Of a DNA stretch of 64,000 bases, positions 46,674 to 54,430 are shown in pieces. A model generated the notes under the pieces. The model was not told the DNA's origin and did no database searches. It saw only the letters and a program-made list of their open reading frames with translations. The position numbers were made by a program, and so were the translations under genes. The stretch comes from Pseudomonadota bacterium (GTDB lineage Bacteria; Desulfobacterota; Desulfobulbia; Desulfobulbales; Desulfocapsaceae). Every line of letters starts with the position of its first letter. The first letter of the stretch is position 1. Where the stretch lies: positions 1 to 64,000 of the forward strand of contig JAEYNP010000061.1 in NCBI GenBank assembly GCA_023412495.1. Direction: 5' to 3'.

Positions 46674-48076
46674 CCCTGGCCGATCTTTCCATAGCCCTGC
46701 CGCTTCTGATCCTCGCCATCGGGGCGATCCTGACCCTGATCCAGGGCGCCATAACCCGAAACCCGGCGGCGGGAACCATACTCGCGACGGTTGCCGCGAT
46801 CGGCGCGGGACTCTGGGCGATGAAGACTCCGGCCGCAGTCTCCGCCCCCGCCCTGGGGCTTGCCGCCGGCGGCCTGGCACGCCTCTTCACGGCCTTTTTC
46901 GCCTTCATGTCCGCCGCCGTGCTGATACTCTCCGGCAGATACAACGCCTTTCGGGACATCGGGGGCGAGGAGTATCCGGCGACCATCCTCTTTGCCGCCT
47001 TCGGCATGGTGGCGGTAGCCTCCGCCACCAATCTGCTGATCCTCTTCCTCGGTCTCGAGGCTATGACCTTCGGCTTTTACCTGCTCGCCGCCATCGACCT
47101 CGGCCGGCCGGCGTCGAGCGAAGCGGGGCTTAAGTATCTCCTGATGGGCGTGCTGAGCGCCGCCTTCCTGGCCTTCGGCGTCGCCCTGCTCTACTGCGCA
47201 GCCGGGACCTTCGGTCTGGTCGAGGTGGCCCGCCATACCCTGGGCGGTGCCCTCGATCCCCTGGCGCTTGCGGGATGGGGCTGCGTCCTGATCGGCATGT
47301 TGTTCAAGCTTTCCCTGGTGCCGGCCCATCTCTGGACTCCGGATGTTTACCAGGCCGCGCCCGCGCCGGTCGTCGCCTTCCTCTCGGGCGGGTCAAAGGC
47401 CGCCTCGATCCTGATGCTGCTCCTGGTGTGGGCGAACGCCACCGAACTCGCATCGCTGCGCGTGCCGCTCTTTACCCTGGCCCTGCTGACCATGGTGGTC
47501 GGGAACTTCTCGGCCCTGCGCCAGACCGACGTCCGCCGGCTGCTCGCGTATTCTTCCATCGCCCAGATGGGTTATGTGGTGGTGGCGCTGATCGGCTACC
47601 ACGGGGCCGGACTTCAGGCGGCCGCTTTCTATGCCATTGCCTATGCGCTCATGAGTCTCGCGGCCTTCGGCGCGGTCGGGGTCCTGGAGCAGAGTGGCTG
47701 CGGCCGGACCGTCGACGACTACCGAGGCCGCGGCTTCACCCACCCCGTCGCCGCGGGCACGCTCGCCGTGGCCCTCTTCGCCCTGGCCGGCATTCCCCCC
47801 TCCGCCGGCTTCACCGGCAAGTTCCTGATCTTCGCCTCGGCTCTCCGGGCAGGGGAATATGCCCTCGCCGTCATCGGTATTCTCACCGCCGCCGTCTCCG
47901 TCTACTATTACCTGCGGGTGGTGGCCGCCCTCTACCTGCACCCGGCCGCGGGCAGCGAAAAGGAGAGTGCCGGGGTGGCGGGGACCATCGTACTGCTGCT
48001 GTCCGCCATCCTCATCGTCCTCCTGGGTGTTTTCCCGTCGTCACTGCTCGATTTCCTGAAGACCCAGCTGCCGTGA
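46670..48076 (+). CDS. nuoN: NADH-quinone oxidoreductase subunit N
   Basis: A 468-residue antiporter-like subunit starting with a GTG that overlaps the nuoM stop. ACGGGAGG lies six bases upstream. Conserved stretches are LFLGLEAMTFGFYLLAAID, MLFKLSLVPAHLWTPDVYQ and FALAGIPPSAGFTGKFLIF. It is the last gene of the operon. The 172 bases after it show no clear terminator. Confidence 0.95.
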   Translation: MTLADLSIALPLLILAIGAILTLIQGAITRNPAAGTILATVAAIGAGLWAMKTPAAVSAPALGLAAGGLARLFTAFFAFMSAAVLILSGRYNAFRDIGGEEYPATILFAAFGMVAVASATNLLILFLGLEAMTFGFYLLAAIDLGRPASSEAGLKYLLMGVLSAAFLAFGVALLYCAAGTFGLVEVARHTLGGALDPLALAGWGCVLIGMLFKLSLVPAHLWTPDVYQAAPAPVVAFLSGGSKAASILMLLLVWANATELASLRVPLFTLALLTMVVGNFSALRQTDVRRLLAYSSIAQMGYVVVALIGYHGAGLQAAAFYAIAYALMSLAAFGAVGVLEQSGCGRTVDDYRGRGFTHPVAAGTLAVALFALAGIPPSAGFTGKFLIFASALRAGEYALAVIGILTAAVSVYYYLRVVAALYLHPAAGSEKESAGVAGTIVLLLSAILIVLLGVFPSSLLDFLKTQLP

Positions 48077-48248
48077 TATCCACGGCAGCCTGCCGGCTCC
48101 AATGCGATGGAAAAGTCCTATCTCCTCTCTGCATTTTCCTTGTGCAATATCCGGTGGTTCAGGGTACGATCCTTCGTCCGTCAGCCATTCACTTCCTTCA
48201 TTTTCCGGCAGAAGATGATTTTCCGACCTGAACAAGAAAGCTCCATCG

Positions 48249-51200
48249 ATGAAAAACAAGAAAGCGGGCAGCACCTCACTGCTTGACGAATACAGGACCC
48301 TTCCTCCCACCGAAAAGGCAATCGTGCAGCTGCTGGCCGTCACCGTAGACAGCTGTGCCGCGGATGTCCAACTGCGTTGCCTAAACGGGTTGGGCTACCT
48401 GGATAACGGTGGCCCGCTCACCCTGCCCAGCCTCCAGAAACTGCATGCAAAACTGCTGGCCAAAGGGATGCTGGTGGATGGCCGGCGGGGACCAATCGCC
48501 GCGGAGTCCGTACGACGCCCGGCCCTCTTCGACACCCTAAAGGAAAATACCTATGCCGATTTCGTCCAGACATTGCAGAAGTATTTCCCGACTCTCGCGT
48601 CGCATTCTGGATTTCTCTCCCCCTCGTCTTACAAGAGGCTTCTCGCCCTGCTGCAGATTGCCCTCTTCTTCGAGGGCTCGAAGGCAAAAATCCACGACCT
48701 TGTCAACCTTGCCTACGTTCACTTCAGGCAAGAATATTCCGAAAACGACCCTCTGCTGGCCGTCCTCGGCCTTCCCGTCGATCCCGAAATCATCGACAAA
48801 ATCCCCCCGGGGATAAGACGGGAGATTCTGACAAACCTGCTCGGCGCGATGGAGGTCCGCCTGCAGGGAACCGACAGTCTCATCGCCCTGATTACCGAGA
48901 GATACGGAGAAGACCTTGGAAACCACCTTCTGGGCGTGCACCTCCTGCAGCACCATCTGGTCCGGGGGGACACCGCCGCAAGCCTCCGGTTGCTGAACGG
49001 GCTGCACGACAACCTTGAGCTGGCACGACTCGACCTGGGGGGCTGGCTCAACTTCATCTCCGGCAGATACCCCGAGGCGCTGAGGATTTTCAACACCGCC
49101 TGTCAGCTCCTGAAAAAGTCGACCGGCAAGAGGAAGGCTTTTTCCCAAAACTATACCGGAATTTTCTACATCCTGGCGCTGCTGAAGGACGGCTCAGCCG
49201 CCTCGCTCAAGCAGGCTCTCGATTGCATAGCTTTTTCGGTCAGGCAAGACTACCACATCTCCCCCCTGCTTGCCCTTGTCGCCCCCATATGCCATGAAAG
49301 GCTCGGCACGATACCCAAGCGCCCCGTCGATCCGTTTTTGCCGTCCTACCTGCGGGGCCCCCTCGATACCTTCTTCCTCCAGCTCTTTTATCTCTGGAAT
49401 GACCTTCCGGCGAGCGAGGAGGATGTCGCCCTGCTCGAGAGGTGCAGGAACAAGGCAATGAAAAACGGCTATCAGTGGCTCGCGGCGGAATCCTCGGCCC
49501 TCCTCGCCGCCCGCAACCACGATCCCGAAGCCAACGCCGACATGGCGGCAAAGCTGCATGGCTCCTGCAATACCGTAAGCCTTGTCGGCCTGGTCGAGGT
49601 GCAGCCGCCGTGGCAAAAGACCCTGAACGTCCTGCTCAATCTTGCCAAACCGGCAACGGACGCCAGGGAAGCGAAACCCGCCGGGCAGCGGCTGGTCTGG
49701 CTGTTCCATTACGACGAACGGCATAGAGGGATATCCATCGTCCCGCGCCTCCAGAAGCTGAACGCCAAGGGCGGCTGGTCGAAAGGCCGGCCGGTGGCCC
49801 TGAAGACCCTCCAAAAGGAATATCCGGACATGCCGGGTCTCAGCGAGCAGGATCGCCAGGTGTGCCGGGCCATCCGCGAAGAATTTACCGGCTGGTATGC
49901 CCATTCCGTATATATTATCGCCCCCGACCTCGCCCTGCCCGCCCTGGTGGGCCACCCCCTGGTCTTCCTCGAGCAAAGCCCGGAAGTGCCCGTCGAACTC
50001 GTGGCGGCCCAGCCCGAGCTGCACCTGCGCAAGGCGAACGGCAGGCTGAAGCTGTCCATCATGCCCGCTCCCGCCGAGAGTGCGGCAGAGGTGCAGGTGA
50101 TCAGGGATACGCCCACCAGGTTCAGGATCATCCGCTGGAAGAAGGAGCACCGGCAGCTGGGCGACCTGCTCGGCAAGGAGCTGATCATCCCCAAGGCCGG
50201 CGAGAAACTCGCGGGACAGACGGTCGAGGCGCTAGCCGGCCTCCTGCCGATTCACTCCGATCTGGCCACCACGGGCGGGGCAGCCGCTCTTCCCGGCGAC
50301 AGCCGGCCGCACGCCCATATTCTGCCTTGCCGGGACGGCATCAGCCTGGAGTTCCTGGTCAAGCCGATTCCCGCCGGCGGCCCCAGCTTCCCGCCAGGGA
50401 AAGGCGGCAGAAGCGTGATGTCCGTGGCCGACGGCGGGCCGGTCCAGGCCTTGCGGGACCTGGACGAGGAAAAGCAGCGCCTGGCCCGCCTCGTCCACGC
50501 CTGTCCCACCCTGAGCCAACTGGAAGCGGAGGGCAACCGCTGGCAGGTCGACGACCCGGAGGCGTCGCTGGAGATTCTGCTCGAACTGAAGGAGTGCGGC
50601 GAGGATGTCGTCCTGGAATGGCCGCAGGGAGAAAAATGGAAAGTGGGCAGGAAGGTGAGCATCAACAGCCTCTCCCTGCGCATCGACCGGGACCGCGACT
50701 GGTTCAAGGCGACGGGGTCGCTGGAGATCGACGAGGGGCTGGCCCTCGACCTGCGCGAACTGCTGGAGCTGCTCGGCCGCTCGACCGGACGATTCCTGCC
50801 GCTCGACGACGGCACCTTCCTGGCCATCACCGCCTCTCTGCGCAAGCGCCTGGAAGATCTGCACGCCTGCTCGGAGCGCCACGGCCGTGGTGTGCGTTTC
50901 GCCCCGGCTGCGGCACTTGCCCTGGAGGAACTCGACCGCGATATCGGCAGGCTCAAAACGGACCAAGCCTGGCAGGAGCAGCGCCGGCGACTGGCGGAAC
51001 CTGCAACCCCGCCGGTGCCCTCGACGCTGCGGGCCAGCCTTCGCGACTACCAGGCGGCCGGCTTCTCCTGGCTGGCCCGCCTCTCTTCCTGGGGGATGGG
51101 GGCCTGCCTGGCCGACGACATGGGGCTCGGCAAGACCGTCCAGGCCCTGGCGGCGATCCTGCTGCGCGCCGCCGGGGGACCGACGCTGGTGGCGGCGCCG

Positions 51201-52421
51201 GTCTCGGTCATCTCGAACTGGCAGCAGGAAGCCAGGCGTTTCGCCCCGACCCTGAACGTCATTCTCTTCGGTCCGGGAGATCGCCGAAAGGTTATCGACG
51301 AGCTGCGGCCCTTCGACCTGCTCGTCGTCAGCTACGGACTTCTGCCGCTTGAAGCGGAGCTGCTGCAGTCGGTAGCCTGGCAGACCGTGGTCCTCGACGA
51401 GGCCCAGGCCATCAAGAACACGCAGACCAAGCGCTCCCAGGCCGCCATGAGGCTTCGCGCGGAGTTCCGGATCATCACCACCGGCACGCCGCTGGAAAAC
51501 CATCTCGGCGAACTGTGGAACCTCTTCAACTTCCTCAACCCCGGCCTGCTGGGCTCGCTCAAGAGCTTCACCGAAAAATTCGCCGTCCCCGTCGAGAGGG
51601 ACCAGGACAGGGAGGCCCGCAACCGGCTGCGCCGGCTGATCCGCCCCTTTATTCTCCGCCGCCTGAAAAGCGAGGTCCTGCACGAACTGCCGCCAAAAAC
51701 CGAGATAACCCTCGAAGTCGAGATGAGCCGCGAGGAGCAGCTGCTCTACGAAGCCCAGCGACTGTCGGCCATCCAGAATATCGAGGCCCACGGGGAAGAA
51801 GAGGCCGGCCAGAGGCACCTGCGGATCCTGACGGAGATCATGAAGCTGCGCCGTTTATGCTGCAACCCGCAGCTGCTCCTGCCGGATACGGAAATCGTCT
51901 CATCCAAGCTGCGGGTCTTCGCCGACACCCTGCGCGAACTCCTCGACAGCAACCACAAGGCCCTCGTCTTCAGCCAGTTCGTCGACCACCTGGGCATCAT
52001 CGCCAGGTATCTCGACGGACAGAACGTCGCCTATCAGTACCTGGACGGCTCGACCCCGCTCGCCGAGCGGCAGAGGCGGATCGCCGAATTCCAGAACGGC
52101 AGCGGCGATGTCTTTCTCATCAGCTTGAGGGCTGGTGGAGCGGGGCTGAATCTCACCGCCGCGGACTATGTCATCCATATGGACCCCTGGTGGAATCCGG
52201 CGGTGGAAGACCAGGCCTCGGACCGTGCCCACAGGATCGGCCAGGACCGGCCGGTGACCGTCTACCGCCTGGTGATGAAGGACTCCATTGAGCAGCAGAT
52301 CGTCGCCCTGCATGCCCGCAAACGTGATCTCGCCGACAGCCTTCTCGAAGGAACCGATGTCGCCGGAAAAATTTCCGCAGCCGAACTGCTGGCCTTGCTG
52401 CGTGACCAGAAAGAATCTTGA
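48249..52421 (+). CDS. large SNF2-family (Swi2/Snf2) helicase-like ATPase
   Basis: A 1390-residue protein. The C-terminal 460 residues form a complete SNF2 motor: Walker A in ADDMGLGKTVQ (near residue 957), LDEAQAIKN (motif II), TGTPLENHLGELWNLFNFL (III), KALVFSQFVDHLGIIARYL (IV), ISLRAGGAGLNL (V) and DRAHRIGQ (VI). The first 900 residues are mostly helical, include a stretch that may be TPR-like (residues 230-450), and show no named domain I can support. There is no zinc SWIM motif (CxC...CxH). Bacterial SNF2 proteins of this size act on RNA polymerase or DNA; some belong to defence systems, but no such partner is seen here. Confidence 0.88.
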   Translation: MKNKKAGSTSLLDEYRTLPPTEKAIVQLLAVTVDSCAADVQLRCLNGLGYLDNGGPLTLPSLQKLHAKLLAKGMLVDGRRGPIAAESVRRPALFDTLKENTYADFVQTLQKYFPTLASHSGFLSPSSYKRLLALLQIALFFEGSKAKIHDLVNLAYVHFRQEYSENDPLLAVLGLPVDPEIIDKIPPGIRREILTNLLGAMEVRLQGTDSLIALITERYGEDLGNHLLGVHLLQHHLVRGDTAASLRLLNGLHDNLELARLDLGGWLNFISGRYPEALRIFNTACQLLKKSTGKRKAFSQNYTGIFYILALLKDGSAASLKQALDCIAFSVRQDYHISPLLALVAPICHERLGTIPKRPVDPFLPSYLRGPLDTFFLQLFYLWNDLPASEEDVALLERCRNKAMKNGYQWLAAESSALLAARNHDPEANADMAAKLHGSCNTVSLVGLVEVQPPWQKTLNVLLNLAKPATDAREAKPAGQRLVWLFHYDERHRGISIVPRLQKLNAKGGWSKGRPVALKTLQKEYPDMPGLSEQDRQVCRAIREEFTGWYAHSVYIIAPDLALPALVGHPLVFLEQSPEVPVELVAAQPELHLRKANGRLKLSIMPAPAESAAEVQVIRDTPTRFRIIRWKKEHRQLGDLLGKELIIPKAGEKLAGQTVEALAGLLPIHSDLATTGGAAALPGDSRPHAHILPCRDGISLEFLVKPIPAGGPSFPPGKGGRSVMSVADGGPVQALRDLDEEKQRLARLVHACPTLSQLEAEGNRWQVDDPEASLEILLELKECGEDVVLEWPQGEKWKVGRKVSINSLSLRIDRDRDWFKATGSLEIDEGLALDLRELLELLGRSTGRFLPLDDGTFLAITASLRKRLEDLHACSERHGRGVRFAPAAALALEELDRDIGRLKTDQAWQEQRRRLAEPATPPVPSTLRASLRDYQAAGFSWLARLSSWGMGACLADDMGLGKTVQALAAILLRAAGGPTLVAAPVSVISNWQQEARRFAPTLNVILFGPGDRRKVIDELRPFDLLVVSYGLLPLEAELLQSVAWQTVVLDEAQAIKNTQTKRSQAAMRLRAEFRIITTGTPLENHLGELWNLFNFLNPGLLGSLKSFTEKFAVPVERDQDREARNRLRRLIRPFILRRLKSEVLHELPPKTEITLEVEMSREEQLLYEAQRLSAIQNIEAHGEEEAGQRHLRILTEIMKLRRLCCNPQLLLPDTEIVSSKLRVFADTLRELLDSNHKALVFSQFVDHLGIIARYLDGQNVAYQYLDGSTPLAERQRRIAEFQNGSGDVFLISLRAGGAGLNLTAADYVIHMDPWWNPAVEDQASDRAHRIGQDRPVTVYRLVMKDSIEQQIVALHARKRDLADSLLEGTDVAGKISAAELLALLRDQKES

Positions 52422-52434
52422 ATAGCTTTGTACT

Positions 52435-53049
52435 ATGGAAAAGTACCAGGGAGTGAAATTCGGGTTTCGTCGGATCAAGGATAGTTTCGACTACGACGAT
52501 CGACTTGCGGAATTGAATCGCTGGGCCTACCTCTTTTCCCAGCTCGGGCTGACACCGGTGCACGCAGACGGCGCCTATGGCAACCAGTCCTACCGAACGG
52601 AGAAAGAATCTTTCATCATCACCAAATCCGGCATGGTCCCGTCGGAACCGCTGCTTAGAGAAAACTACTGCCATGTCACCGGTTATGACGAACCCTCCGG
52701 GACATTTCTCACCGAAGGCGCGTCCGTTCCCTCTTCGGAGAGTCTCCTCCACCATGCCCTTTATAGGGCAATGCCAAAAATCAACGCCATTCTCCACGGC
52801 CATTCGACGCTGATCAATACCTATGCTGCCGACCTCGGAATCCCTGTCACCCGCGACTTCCACCCTTACGGCACGCCGGAACTCGCTCGCTCGGCGGTCG
52901 AACTCGTGAACGGGGCAATCCTATTCTTCATCCTGAAAGATCACGGCTTCGTAGCTTTAGGCGAAGATATCGACAGGGCGGGGAAATTGACGCTTGACTA
53001 CTTCGGTCGACTCATCGGTAACCTTAGAAACTCACTTTTTGTCTTTTAG
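52435..53049 (+). CDS. class II aldolase/adducin-family protein
   Basis: A 204-residue protein of the fuculose-phosphate aldolase fold. Zinc-ligand histidines are visible in ILHGHSTLIN and LKDHGFVALG, with an acidic residue in SSESLLHHALYR. The N-terminus has the GNQSYR and ITKSG elements of the phosphate-binding site. It follows the SNF2 gene by 13 bases and may be co-transcribed with it, though no functional link is obvious. The substrate is unknown. Confidence 0.85.
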   Translation: MEKYQGVKFGFRRIKDSFDYDDRLAELNRWAYLFSQLGLTPVHADGAYGNQSYRTEKESFIITKSGMVPSEPLLRENYCHVTGYDEPSGTFLTEGASVPSSESLLHHALYRAMPKINAILHGHSTLINTYAADLGIPVTRDFHPYGTPELARSAVELVNGAILFFILKDHGFVALGEDIDRAGKLTLDYFGRLIGNLRNSLFVF

Positions 53050-53174
53050 AAATGAATTTTCGTTAAGGTAATATCCAACTCAGCTTGGGTTAGATTTTTG
53101 TGATTTCAAAAATTTTACTGCAGCGCTGGCTGTCTGCTTACGGTATCCAACCATTTTCGAACAAGGAGTATGCG

Positions 53175-53801
53175 ATGAAAAAGATTCTGTTGTTCATGGC
53201 CGTTGTCCTCACCCTCGGTACTCCATCCCTGGCCGATCAGCTCCAGGATGAAGCGGTGGAAAGCCTCTCCTCCGCCCAGAAACTCGTGAAAGAAGGCAAC
53301 TACAGCAAGGCCGTGGATGAGATCAATTACGCCTTGTCCAAGGTCAACGAACTGACCGCGGCAGGATTGATCAAATATCTTCCCGAGCCTCCCGCCAGGT
53401 TCACCCTGGTCAGCAAGCAAGCCCAGGGAGTGGGGGCGGGGGCGGCCATCGCCGGAAATGCCGGGGCGACGGCGGAATATTCAAACGACGGCGGCGCTTC
53501 TGTCAATCTGAATATAGCCATCGGCGGGATGACCGGCAAAATGGCCGGAATGGCTGCCATCGGTTCGCTCTTTGCGGGCTTGAATCAAGACACAGGATCT
53601 TCCCAGCAGAGTAGGCAGATTCGGGTGCAGGGCTACACAGGCACCGAAGTTTTCGACCGCGCCGGTCAAAGCGGCACCCTCTCTTTCCAGGTGGGTGAAA
53701 CCATCTCGGTCACCCTTGAGGGCAGCGGCATAGCTTCGCCGGAGGTCCTCATGCAGTTTGCGAAAAAAATAGACTTAGCCGGCCTGGAGAAGAACTTCTA
53801 A
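53175..53801 (+). CDS. secreted protein of unknown function
   Basis: A 208-residue protein with a clear signal peptide (KKILLFMAVVLTLGTPSLA). A helical segment (SSAQKLVKEGNYSKAVDEIN) resembles one TPR unit, followed by a glycine/alanine-rich middle (GVGAGAAIAGNAGATAEYSN) and a C-terminal beta-rich stretch. AAGGAG precedes the ATG at 53175. I do not recognise a family. It appears monocistronic and periplasmic. Confidence 0.75.
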   Translation: MKKILLFMAVVLTLGTPSLADQLQDEAVESLSSAQKLVKEGNYSKAVDEINYALSKVNELTAAGLIKYLPEPPARFTLVSKQAQGVGAGAAIAGNAGATAEYSNDGGASVNLNIAIGGMTGKMAGMAAIGSLFAGLNQDTGSSQQSRQIRVQGYTGTEVFDRAGQSGTLSFQVGETISVTLEGSGIASPEVLMQFAKKIDLAGLEKNF

Positions 53802-53829
53802 GAAAGGCGGTTAGATTTCCCCCGATTCG

Positions 53830-53865
53830 CCGGTATCCTGGCCGATCATCCAGCCAGGATACCGG
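53830..53865 (+). terminator. 13-bp perfect hairpin after the secreted-protein gene
   Basis: CCGGTATCCTGGC pairs perfectly with GCCAGGATACCGG around a 10-base loop, 29 bases past the stop. No T-run follows directly, so termination is likely but not certain. The rest of the gap 53866-54145 is AT-rich with no gene. Confidence 0.6.
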
Positions 53866-54145
53866 TCCTCGACCCAAAAAACCTTCACCCCACCCACCGC
53901 AAGAGCATGCCGTGCAAGCACTGAAAACATATAGTAATTGCTAGGTTTTCAGTGAAATTCGGCCTTTTTTGCTTTTTTTCAACACCTGCGGTTATCGAGG
54001 TACCAAGACAAGGGATGAATATTCCGTGACAAAATTGTCAATATAGGTAATTCTACCCAATAACTTTAGGTATTGTCACCCATTTACTCTTCATTTCATT
54101 TCCACTATAGTGCTCGTCATTAATCTTTTCTGGGGGGGAAAGAAT

Positions 54146-54370
54146 ATGTTGGATGATGAATTGGATTTTTTAAAGAATTTTATTGAATACTCAATAAACC
54201 GCACCGAGACCTGCTTCAACAAACTCGAACCTGCACCGCAGGTTATCAGCGAAAGACATCTCACCGGCGGAAAAACCTGCTTCGTGATCACCAGGAACAA
54301 GAGCTGTTCCTGGGCGGAAGACCTTTACGACTGCCGCAGCATTGTGGAGCGTGACCGCGTCTATAACTGA
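54146..54370 (+). CDS. small protein of unknown function
   Basis: A 74-residue acidic protein (MLDDELDFLKNFIEYSINRT...) with four cysteines, TETCF, KTCFV, KSCSW and YDCRS, which could form a small metal or disulfide fold. A G-rich stretch (GGGGGGGAAAG) lies before the ATG. It is convergent with the hybrid kinase. No family is recognised. Confidence 0.5.
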   Translation: MLDDELDFLKNFIEYSINRTETCFNKLEPAPQVISERHLTGGKTCFVITRNKSCSWAEDLYDCRSIVERDRVYN

Positions 54371-54430
54371 GAAATCGACAGCAAACTCGATGATTGGGCG
54401 CACGCGACGGAGACCTGCCGCGTTGCCGGG

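Noticed and set aside
48249..52421. SNF2 gene as part of a DISARM or similar defence system
   Set aside because: No methylase, phospholipase D or DUF1998 partner lies nearby; a lone SNF2 is not enough.
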